From Pseudogymnoascus destructans (Eukaryota > Ascomycota > Leotiomycetes > Thelebolales > Thelebolaceae), in the NCBI RefSeq assembly GCF_001641265.1, contig NW_020167542.1, positions 62,001-126,000 on the forward strand: a stretch of 64,000 nucleotides of DNA. The letters are read 5' to 3'. Positions 56,690 through 64,000 of this stretch are shown one piece after another; the stretch's first letter is position 1; every line of letters starts with the position of its first letter. Made by a program: the position numbers and the translations under genes. The notes under the pieces are model-generated. The model did not search any database. It worked only from the letters and a program-made list of their open reading frames with translations, and was not told where the DNA came from.

Positions 56690-58106
56690 GACTGGTCGCG
56701 ATCACTACAGCAGAAGCTACAGTGAGGTTACTACTCCAGCATGTATGGAAACACCATGGTTTACCAAATTCCATCATCTCAGACAGAGGGCCCCAGTTTG
56801 TAGCTGTAGTGTGGAAAATCCTCTGCAAAGTTGGAAAGTTACAATCAAATTTTCTACAGCCTTCCACCCAGAAACGGACGGGCAAACTGAAAGGTTTAAT
56901 GCAGAACTCGAGCGATATTTATGGGCTCATGTCAACTATCTCCAAGACAACTGGGTTGAATATCTTTGCATGGCTGAATTCGCAGCAAATGCCTGTAACG
57001 CTGACTTCTAAACGATAGAAGACACAGAGGTTCTCTTGCGTAAAGGTTTACTTATCAGAGGAGGCAGGGGATCAGACACAAAGGCTTCAAGTAACACGTT
57101 ACTAGTATATAACAAATACTGTATTGAGTTGAGCACGAAGCTCCTATCTAAGGAAATACTATCTACTTATATAGTGGCGTCGTGCCTAGTGGACTCTTGG
57201 GAACTCACTTGAGTCCTCGGAGTCCTGGACTCTTAGGACTCTTCTCATCATCCTGCGAGTCCATCACGTGCCTAGTGGACTCCTGGGAACTCACTCGAGT
57301 CCTCGGAGTCCTGGACTCTTAGGACTCTTCTCATCATCCTGCGAGTCCGTCACGTGATACTTTCGGAACTACTATTCCCCGCTGCCCCTCCAGGTACCAG
57401 GGCCGGTCTCATGCGACCTCCCTCCTTCCTGTCCTGTAGTTGGCCAGCCTTCTTGTTCCGTCGTAACAATGCCCTTCCATCAGACTCAACAAAAGTTAGC
57501 CCATTTTTTGCAAACAAGGGTTTCGAGCCAAGAATGAGCTTTGATATAGAGGATAGCACGTTCCAAACTGCCCTTCAAGAACATAAGGACATAGCTCAAA
57601 ACATGAAAGATATTTGGGAATTCCTACAAGACCAGATCGCCCTCTCACAAAACCGAATGGAGCACTTTGCAAATCAAAACAGGAAGCCAGCACCAAGATA
57701 TAAGATAGGAGACCGAGTCTGGCTTTCTACTCGGAATATCAAAACCCAACGACCCTCAAAGAAACTTGACCATAAGCAAGTTGGTCCATTTCAAATCCTT
57801 GAGCAAATTGGGAATGTTGCATACCGACTCCAGCTACCACCAAGCATGAAGATACACCCTGTGTTTCATAGCAACCTCTTACGACTTGACTCAGATGATG
57901 CTTTACAAGGCCAGCACCATGAACCACCCCTGCCAATCATTATAGAAGATGAACTTGAATGGGAAGTTGAAGAAATCCTAGATTCTAAACTCCTATGGAA
58001 GAAGCTGTTCTATATGGCAGCATGGAAGAACCACCCACTAGACAACACTTGGTATCCTGCTACAAACTTCAACAATGCACCTGAACTCACACAAGCTTTC
58101 CACTGA
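56690..58106 (+). pseudogene. gypsy integrase with C-terminal chromodomain-like segment, broken
   Basis: The integrase core starts near 56690 in one frame (LLLQHVWKHHGLPNSIISDR, the D of the DDE motif, then GPQFVAVVWKILCK). It changes frame near 56850 to STAFHPETDGQTERFNAELE (the catalytic glutamate) and AEFAAN. The solo LTR then interrupts. Removing it with one atgcc copy restores LPSDSTKVSPFFANKGF. The rest is open to 58106: YKIGDRVWLSTRNIKTQRPS, KIHPVFHSNLLR, and a chromodomain-like end (EWEVEEILDSKL, then WKNHPLDNTWYPATNF). Such tails guide integration into heterochromatin in chromoviruses. The frameshift and missing reverse transcriptase make it dead. Confidence 0.88.
56994..57468 (-). 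repeat. Solo LTR (TGTTACGACGG family) nested in gypsy integrase
   Basis: 475 bp; minus-strand ends TGTTACGACGGAAC (from 57468) and AGTCAGCGTTACA (to 56994). Target duplication atgcc on both sides (56989-56993, 57469-57473). A TATATAAG box is present in its orientation near 57170. It contains an 86-bp tandem duplication (57181-57266 and 57267-57352). Confidence 0.92.
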
Positions 58107-58175
58107 AAATACCCGCAGAAGCCACGATGATCTTACTCTTGATCAGGAGATCAATCTTACTAGGGGGGGGGGTAG

Positions 58176-58451
58176 TGTTACGATTACAGCTCACAGCTTG
58201 TCACAGCTTGTTATGGTTGTTATGGTTGTTATGGTTGTTATGGTTGTTATGGTTGTTATGGTTTGGTTATTACAGTTGTTATGGGGATTACGGGTGTAGC
58301 CTTAGCCACAAGGTTACAACCGCTAAGCAGACAACTGTATGTTATGAGGAATAGCCTCACCTTCCTTCCTTCTTCTTCTTCTTCTCTCTTTAGATTCAAT
58401 CTAGATTACTTTTCCTGGACTGGCATCATGACCTCTATGACCATCGTAACA
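58176..58451 (+). repeat. 3' LTR of the gypsy remnant
   Basis: 276 bp, TGTTACGATTA to ATCGTAACA, directly after the polypurine tract. It has about seven tandem GTTATG units near the start. Sister of the solo LTR at 2238-2463. Confidence 0.9.
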
Positions 58452-58547
58452 CCACTGAGCCAAAAAGACTACAGTATTCCGGCTCGCCCGGAATACGCGT
58501 AACACGCTTTATATACCACATGTACTGTAACGGCGGCACCCATTACA
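58452..58547 (+). repeat. Fragment of a short LTR, paired with 58784-58912
   Basis: The 96 bp from CCACTGAGCC to CCCATTACA repeat at 58817-58912 with about five differences. It abuts the gypsy LTR, so the gypsy element probably landed in this older copy. Confidence 0.75.
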
Positions 58548-58783
58548 ATTACCCCCCCCTTTAGTCCGTGACGTCCCGGCACGGATGTAGAGGCTTCTAG
58601 CGTATCATCTCGTACTTGCTTCTAGGCCCGTTACTACTCAGGATGCTAAGGTGTGTATATAATAGCTTAAGCCCCCAAGGACGCCCCCTTGTCAGCCAGG
58701 TAAGGAATTACACTGATTGCTCGCTTAGCCCACCCAACAAGCGAGCCAATCAAAACCCATTGACTGGTGAGCTGGAATACTCT
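58548..58783. other. Short unassigned region
   Basis: Lies between two LTR-like copies. Contains a run of C (58551-58558). No gene. Confidence 0.4.
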
Positions 58784-58912
58784 TGTAACGATGTACGGTT
58801 ACGCTCGCGCTACATCCCACTGAGCCAAAAAGACTACAGTATTCCGGCTCACCCGGAATACGTGTAACACGCTTTATATACCATATGTACTGTAACGGCG
58901 GCACCCATTACA
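58784..58912 (-). repeat. Short LTR-like repeat, 129 bp
   Basis: Ends TGTAACGATG and CCCATTACA are inverse-compatible (minus strand TGTAATGGG to CGTTACA). A TATATAAAGC box is in minus orientation. The right edge cuts the second Crypton reading frame. No target duplication seen. Confidence 0.55.
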
Positions 58913-60010
58913 GTAAGTAAGAGCGTACACTTCAGCGTGAACGACGTACCACCCTCTTGCTTCGTTTTCCAGAATACCAAATTTAACAAAACAGTTGCTG
59001 CAGCTTCGTTCTCAACTGTAATATGATGTAGTTGGATCTGTAGTACCTCATCAAAGCGGAGTAAACATTGGAAGGATAGAAGGTAAATGCACTGAAGCAT
59101 AGCCCGAACGCGCCCACCACCCCAAGATGAGTAGTGAACCTCATCATTAAAGTTATTAAGCTTCTCTCCAAACGAAAGGCATGGGAATTCTTTGTTAAAA
59201 ACCCATAACTTCCGTAAATCTTCCTTTGTAATTGCCCGGGCACTTCTAGCAACCTCTCCAGCTCTTGTCTATCCTGTTATTAGCTTTTTCTACATTTTGT
59301 ACCAAAGGAAGAGAGTATATACCTTCTTCTTCCGAAGACTCTTCATATACGTCGTTACTACTGTTGATAGCGATGGGTTTCCCCAGTTTATTCCATCTGG
59401 AAGCTTCTGCCATACCGATGGAGTCTTATCCATATACTGTACAAACCCAAAACTTAAAGCTGACCTCATTTTTACCGCATGTTAGTATGTAGCAGGCTTC
59501 CCCTTACGCATTCTCTTTGAGGAGTTCTCTATTTTTATTGGTATGTGCGTCGAATGTGTCTGGGGTAGCGATTCTACTGAAGGGTCATCAATTTGCATCG
59601 GCTTTGGGTCACAGAGAGACATTATCCACACTGCGCAAAAGTAAGGGCATGTGTCCTTACTGCCATTTAAGTCAGACATACCATTTACAGGGTGTTGTTG
59701 TGCGGTATAGGTAGTAAATTGCTTCCATAGGCTACATAATACCACATATTGTAAGCATACATTCGGTCATAATGAAGGCAAGATGTAGAGCTTTGGAGGC
59801 ACCATATAGTGTATAACTTACCTCGCATAGTCTGAGATAGTCTTTGGAGCTAACGCCCCTTCCATTTACTTTTGGACTTCCTCCTTCATATAGCAGAAGG
59901 CTTGGTCAATTCTTACTTTTTCATCCTCCATATCCTCATCTACTTCGTCCTGCGTAATATCGTCGTTTAGATCGAGCGAAGCAAGCTGTTCTACGCCATA
60001 ATAGTTATAT
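58913..60010 (-). pseudogene. Second Crypton-type tyrosine recombinase, truncated
   Basis: Minus-strand reading starts near 60010 (YGVEQLASLDLNDDITQDEV, then KEEVQK, a stop, and EGALAPKTISDY). An intron at about 59822 (GTAAGT) leads to WKQFTTYTAQQHPVNGMSDL and YFCAVWIMSLCDPKP. Further parts include the NWGNPSLSTVVTTYMKSLRK type of segment near 59390-59340, CFSAFTF-type sequence, and QCLLRFDEVLQIQLHHITV, which carries the first catalytic arginine and aligns without gaps to the intact copy at 30.1 kb. It ends at the LTR at 58912, so the H-x-x-R box and the tyrosine are missing. It lacks the palindromes found in the first copy. Confidence 0.65.
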
Positions 60011-60557
60011 AGTGCGAAGGTGGGCTACTACCAAAGAGAGGTGGTAAAGACATGGTAGTAATAATTTAGATATGGTTGTACCAACAAGATGTTATATATC
60101 CTCAATAATACCTTCTTAAACTACCTTGCGGCAAACTGGCTTCTGTTTTCGGCTGGTTTAGGCGCTGTTTTGTGCAGCCGAGTTGCCAAAATCTCACGCT
60201 GCTCTAACGCTCGGGTACGTACCTGATAGCAAAACGGCAAGACCCGGACCTAGCTGACTAATAGGAACACCAAAACCAGAGCGAGCTTGAAGCAGGAAGC
60301 TTCTCATCTTTGACTTGCAGCCGTTTTGGCCCTCAGAATATGGGTGCCCTCCAGCCCCTTGTGACTAAGTTAACGATGCCTTTCCTTATGTCTACCCTAC
60401 CTTTCCTTCCCACCATACTTAATACCCTCCTCGCTCGCTCCTGTCTCTTTCCTCTTCGACAATACAGTTCCTTTGGAGCAGGTTCCTTCCAACATCTCCT
60501 ACTTTCTCTTCAACACCAAGGCCGTCGTTGCCGTCGTCTCCCTTGAGTTAATATGGT
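60011..60557. promoter_or_regulatory. Upstream region of the DUF3435 recombinase
   Basis: The last 200 bases are pyrimidine-rich (for example CTCGCTCGCTCCTGTCTCTTT near 60440). Near 60210 a GGTACGTACC palindrome occurs. No ORF is supported. I cannot identify a Starship boundary here. Confidence 0.35.
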
Positions 60558-63027
60558 ATGCGGCGTCGCCAGCTCTCACGAAGCTTCTCTAGCTGCAATG
60601 TGTCAGACTCCGAGAGCTGCTTCGATGTTGAGGATAACGTTGTGGATAGCGACTCTGATACTATTCCGACAGATATTGATAGCGATGTAGAGGATAATGC
60701 TAGGGGCGGCGACTCTGATACTACAGATGTTGACACTGATGTAGAAGACCACCCGCCAGAGTACTACCTTCATCAAGAAGATGATTCTGACTCTGATGAT
60801 GAGATTGAGGATTATAGAGACAGTACTCTTTGTCTTATTGGCGGAATCGAGCAACGGTTTTACCGGTTAGTCTTATACCTTCACCTATCGTCCCTCTATG
60901 TTTGTATCGCTAACCTAACTAACTCATAGGTATTGTAAATATGTCGAAAAGGACCCTATTCAGTCGATGCGAGACGTCACTCCCCGCATGATTGGGGCCT
61001 TCTTCGACTGGGTGCTAAACCAACGTCGTGGAAAGGGTGGGAGGAGGCTGAAAGGCATTAAGACAGAGAGTAGTCTTATATCGTACTACAAGAACTTTCG
61101 GATGGCCTGCGAGAAGGCGACTGGTATAAGGATTGGGGAGGGTGACATAGTTTTTAAACGCATGGTAAATCGCGTAAGTCATACCTCCACTCTACTCTGC
61201 CCTACAAGTCCACATGAGGAAGGCTTACAGAGTAACGTCTAGAAACTACGGAAGTTAGCAAAGAAGCACAAGCTTATAAGAGAGAAGCGCGAAAAGGCAG
61301 CTATAGACGTAGAGTCTCTGTCAATGATCCTTCATACCAACCTAACTACCACAAAGAAGAGGTACACACATGGCCGGCAGCGCATTGCCATCATGCTATT
61401 TCTCCTGCTTGCTGGCTTCTCTGGAAACCGGCCGCAAGCTATCCTCGACCTCTGCTACCGCCACATTATTGTGAGCCTGCTCCGGGACCCAAAGGGCGGG
61501 CCCCACCGGATTCTAATTGAGTTCACATGTGAATTCACGAAGCAGTTTCTTGGCGTAAAGGAAGCGTAAGCTCTGCACTCTACCTTCCTCCCTCCTATGA
61601 TTCTACAGTTTAAGCTGACAAACTAGTAATACTTTTGTTCTGCCTGAGATAATATTCGACCCGTCCTTGCTTCTCAGCCCACACGTTTCCCTACTTGGAA
61701 TGATTATAGACGATGAAGCCTTCAAAGCCCCAAATCTCACGTCTGGCGAGGCTATCAGCAAGTTAGACATTCGGCCAGGCTGCAATCAGCTGTCGTTGTT
61801 TCTAAAGCCAGAAAAGGCCAACATCCCCATCTTCCGCAAGTCCATCCGGACACCCTACGGGTGGGAGATCTCGCCTACCGAGCCGCTCCCTTATTCGACT
61901 CTCCTACGGTGGATGGAGGGCCTTGGAGTACTATCGTGCTTCCCACAGATTATCCGCCCATATGGTCTCCGGTACAACGCGGGCAACAAATTCAACAAGA
62001 GCGGTCCGTACCCTATGCAGCGCAACCTCCCCTCCCCCTATAAAGCTTAGCTAACGACTGACGGATAGGGGACGTGAGTGATGCGCTCCAGAACATGATG
62101 CTACAGCACGCTGACATGCGCACCTTCATTAATCACTATCTCTCGCGGCGGGTAGAGGCTGATACTAGGGCTATCGTGTGTGGCTACGAGCCTCAGAACC
62201 ACCTCATGGAGGCAGCGTGCCGGCTACTGCGGTGGATCGATCCCTGCCGGCCGCAGGAGTTGACGACTGAGCAATCCCAGTCTGTCAATCAGTCCCCTCG
62301 TGTCCTCCGACTCGTCGCACGGCGAGAGAAATCAAAACACCGCTCTGTTGGTACAGTCACAACGCAACCCCATTACAAAGCTCTCACTAGTGATATCGCT
62401 AGGGAGAGGCAACGGCAGAGAATCGCACTCCTAAAGAAGCTTCGGGACGAGTGGGACCTAGAGAAGTCAGTCAGCGACATCGAGTTGCAGCTCTCTGGTC
62501 TAAAGTTCGACGAGGACTTAAAGACTACCCTAGACCTAGCCGATGATATGCCTCAACCTCAAAGGCGCCTAGTGGAGACAGTTATAACGCTTCCAGGGAC
62601 CACTCTGGAGGAGGAAATCTGCCGGCGCAATGCGGCTATCAATGCGACCGCTGCCTACTGCAAGTTTCAGGAAGGGGGAGCTGCTCCCAGGCGCGCCCCT
62701 ATCAGGCGAACGGGTTCAACCCCGGCCGACCCGCAGTTGGCGGCCGCAGAGACCGAAAAGCAAGCACTGGACGCAGCTATGTTGTCAGTATACACAGAGA
62801 ACCGACCAAAGATATGCTTCATGTGCTTAGGGGAGCGAAATTTATCATTCGAAAAGCGCACTAAATCATTTGCGAGTCCAGGAGACTTAACGAAGCACTT
62901 CAAGCGGAAGCATTTGGCCAACATCAAGAAAGGAGATCGGATCGGGTGCAAGGTCTGTCGGATGTCTCTGGAGCATAAGCCGCATCTCCGGAATCATGCA
63001 GAGAGTATCCACGGGACGGTTTCTTGA
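60558..63027 (+). CDS. DUF3435 tyrosine recombinase-like protein with C2H2-type zinc-finger end, apparently intact
   Basis: Five exons: 60558-60865, 60930-61173, 61243-61565, 61627-62003, 62069-63027. The introns (61-69 nt) are GT-AG and all join in frame to 736 residues. N-terminus: serine-rich acidic tract with repeats of DSDxT. The recombinase part has an arginine in LAGFSGNRPQAILDLCYRHI (box I), RPYGLRYNAGNKFNKS (H/R-x-x-R-like box II), and the tyrosine box in MMLQHADMRTFINHYLSRRV. After a charged helical region, the C-terminal finger-like part has CFMCLGE, a pair of histidines in LTKHFKRKHL, then CKVCRMSLEHKPHLRNH with a second pair. DUF3435 proteins include the Starship captains; whether this is a captain or the related C2H2-containing branch cannot be decided here. 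A clean frame suggests it is functional. Confidence 0.8.
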
Positions 63028-63269
63028 CCAGTTGATGCTCTACGAAAAGCGTGCGGCTCTCTGGCCGACTTTTTGTCTTTTTCGTTTTGTTTTGTTCTCG
63101 TTTTTGTCTCATAGTCATATTGATGCTTTCGCCTACGGTACTATCTTGTAGAATGTATGTATAGTATAAGTTACAGTAGAAACTCGAAATTGGTCAACCA
63201 TTCAATCTAAGCTTGATTGTATTTCTGACACCCGCATTCTTAAATGCACTAACGTGACCTGCACTGGAT
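63028..63269. other. 3' region of the DUF3435 gene
   Basis: AT-rich downstream sequence with no feature seen except a TTTTTGTC-rich stretch directly after the stop that may contain the polyadenylation site. Confidence 0.4.
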
Positions 63270-63385
63270 GGTCGTGATCATCACTCACCTGGCGGTCTCG
63301 TGATCTCCCACCACCCGATGGTCCTGCTGAACCCTTGCCAGTCATCCTCTAACTTATCCTTGCAATCGACACCGTTTTGAGGCTC
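63270..63385 (+). repeat. Dispersed repeat, copy 3 of 3
   Basis: Contains CACCCGATGGTCCTGCTGAA and TAACTTATCCTTGCAATCGA, parallel to 48740-48845 and inverse to 25379-25475. Confidence 0.55.
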
Positions 63386-63417
63386 TATTAACTGCCTGTA
63401 GCGCTTACGCCTGACCA

Positions 63418-63562
63418 CTCCATCCACAGAGGTTCTCTTGCGTAAAAGGCTAACTAGGAAAAGCAGGGACCAGACACAATGGCTTCAAGTTAACAGGTTA
63501 CAGTCTACATTGAGTTGAACGCGAAGCTTCGTTCTAAAAAATTACTACTTGCTTATATAAAG
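63418..63562 (-). repeat. Fragment of the TGTTACGACGG-family LTR
   Basis: CACAGAGGTTCTCTTGCGTA through the CTTATATAAAGG region matches 57030-57178 of the nested solo LTR with many differences. Neither LTR end is present. Confidence 0.6.
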
Positions 63563-63602
63563 GGTGGTGCCAAAGGTAAAGCGAGGAGAGTTGCAGTTAC
63601 TC

Positions 63603-63992
63603 TCATCCTGGGATGAGAGTATCTACGCTGAGGAGTTCCTCGAGGAACGACTCTTCCCCCAGAGTCCCTTCAATCATGAACGCGGCGAATCTCCACGTAT
63701 CATCTTCCTCCCAAGACCAAGAGTGTTTAGGAATCCAAGGTCCCTCATTATGGCTGGCATCCATGTGTACATCATACAGCCTTTCAGGCTTCCTGAGCGT
63801 AAACGGACAAAGGCCACCGTGGATGATGAAATGTTCAATCCGGCTGATTAGACAACCGTCCTGACGCGGTGGACAAACAGAACCATCCTCCCCAGCGCCG
63901 CAGGTTGACCATGCTTCGTTCGTATCTGTCGTAAAGCGACCTATGAGTTTGATCCGTTTAAGAGACATAGACTGACTTAGAAATTGTATCAT
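63603..63992 (-). CDS. Hypothetical protein, C-terminal part (start may lie outside)
   Basis: 129 codons from ATG 63992 to 63603; the frame may continue past the window edge. The sequence is protein-like, with a cysteine/proline cluster (CGAGEDGSVCPPRQDGCLIS) and an acidic, tryptophan-rich part (PKHSWSWEEDDTWRFAAFMI). It ends LEELLSVDTLIPG. I sense resemblance to hypothetical proteins of Aspergillus but cannot name a family. Confidence 0.5.
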   Translation of the reverse strand: MIQFLSQSMSLKRIKLIGRFTTDTNEAWSTCGAGEDGSVCPPRQDGCLISRIEHFIIHGGLCPFTLRKPERLYDVHMDASHNEGPWIPKHSWSWEEDDTWRFAAFMIEGTLGEESFLEELLSVDTLIPG

Positions 63993-64000
63993 CGTGATCC

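Larger units (their letters stand above)
52632..56690 (-). pseudogene. SANT/Myb-like protein, split by a pogo element and a solo LTR
   Basis: The minus-strand gene is in three parts, 56690-56297, 55349-54717 and 52907-52632. Removing the LTR (one atcgc kept) and the pogo element (one TA kept) gives one continuous frame across both joints (ESDESDRRR to CPIKRKRPFSS; CSDKRK to YSQWSASS). N-terminal: acidic and glutamine-rich (PQQQDEEDNINSDG). Middle: DYYSFSAFIQDDRDEPEFTF and LTIKQLKQHLFLVTGFSRR. C-terminal SANT/Myb-like motif: DKQRLSAYKKEGKSWEWIF, then SKFPGRTKGAVRTRW, ending VK-stop at 52632. The 5' end is cut where the gypsy fragment starts (about 56690), so the initiation codon is lost. The gene type (a single Myb-like module at the C-terminus) is common in Aspergillus; it probably binds DNA. 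Confidence 0.85.
56690..58451 (+). mobile_element. Ty3/gypsy (chromovirus-type) remnant with 3' LTR, 5' part missing
   Basis: Only the integrase, the chromodomain-like tail, the polypurine tract and the 3' LTR remain. A run of G precedes the LTR at 58162-58172. It interrupts the 5' end of the SANT gene on its left and stands beside an older LTR fragment at 58452. A solo LTR of another family is nested at 56994-57468. Confidence 0.85.

Noticed and set aside
58075..58502. Hydrophobic Val/Met or Leu/Trp repeat ORFs
   Set aside because: Translation of the GTTATG tandem units in the gypsy LTR.
60130..60557. Starship left boundary upstream of the DUF3435 gene
   Set aside because: No terminal repeat or target-site duplication could be identified from this window alone.

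Overview
This is nuclear DNA of a filamentous ascomycete, most likely Eurotiales (Aspergillus/Penicillium-like). The evidence is short introns of about 45-65 nt with GT-AG ends and CTAAC or TACTAAT branch sites, plus gene families typical of such fungi: a DUF3723 protein, a ferric reductase, DUF3435 recombinases, SANT/Myb-like proteins, a PD-(D/E)XK-like protein and an AAA ATPase with the fungal N-terminal region. No rRNA, tRNA, CRISPR array or telomere repeat was seen. The genus is an inference from recalled family resemblance; no search was run.

Layout. 1-2.5 kb: copia gag remnant, truncated pogo transposase, LTR fragment and solo LTR. 2.7-4.4 kb: broken APH-like kinase. 6.1-8.0 kb: SANT/Myb-like gene with one stop. 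9.6-11.5 kb: near-intact pogo/Fot1 element. 12-25.4 kb: hypothetical genes, a broken AAA ATPase (16.2-18.6 kb), a kinase-like N-terminal fragment, an unknown three-exon gene (23-24.5 kb) and a bZIP. 26.27-33.05 kb: a mobile element with short terminal inverted repeats carrying an apparently intact Crypton-type tyrosine recombinase, divergent genes, a minisatellite and a proliferated 15-bp palindrome, with a Tc1 element and a MITE nested inside. 33.5-34.1 kb: intact unknown two-exon gene. 34.8-47.7 kb: DUF3723, kinase-like, conserved unknown and ferric reductase genes, mostly broken by insertions. 49-52.4 kb: DUF3435/FluG-type fragment, pogo fragment and a PD-(D/E)XK-like gene. 52.6-58.5 kb: a SANT gene split by a pogo element and a solo LTR and cut at its 5' side by a gypsy remnant that itself holds a solo LTR. 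58.8-60.0 kb: second Crypton fragment. 60.56-63.03 kb: apparently intact five-exon DUF3435 recombinase with a C-terminal zinc-finger region.

Interpretation. DUF3723, ferric reductase and DUF3435 are recurrent components of the giant Starship elements of filamentous fungi, so the right half may be a decayed Starship or Starship-derived accessory region. Many breaks can be read exactly: removing an insertion and one copy of its target duplication restores the host reading frame in the ferric reductase (twice), the SANT gene (twice), a Tc1 transposase and a gypsy integrase, and restores a 52-nt intron in DUF3723. The most unusual feature is the 26-33 kb element, in which the palindrome CTCGTTGCTAACGAG surrounds the intron branch point and also recurs in exons, flanks and a tandem array.
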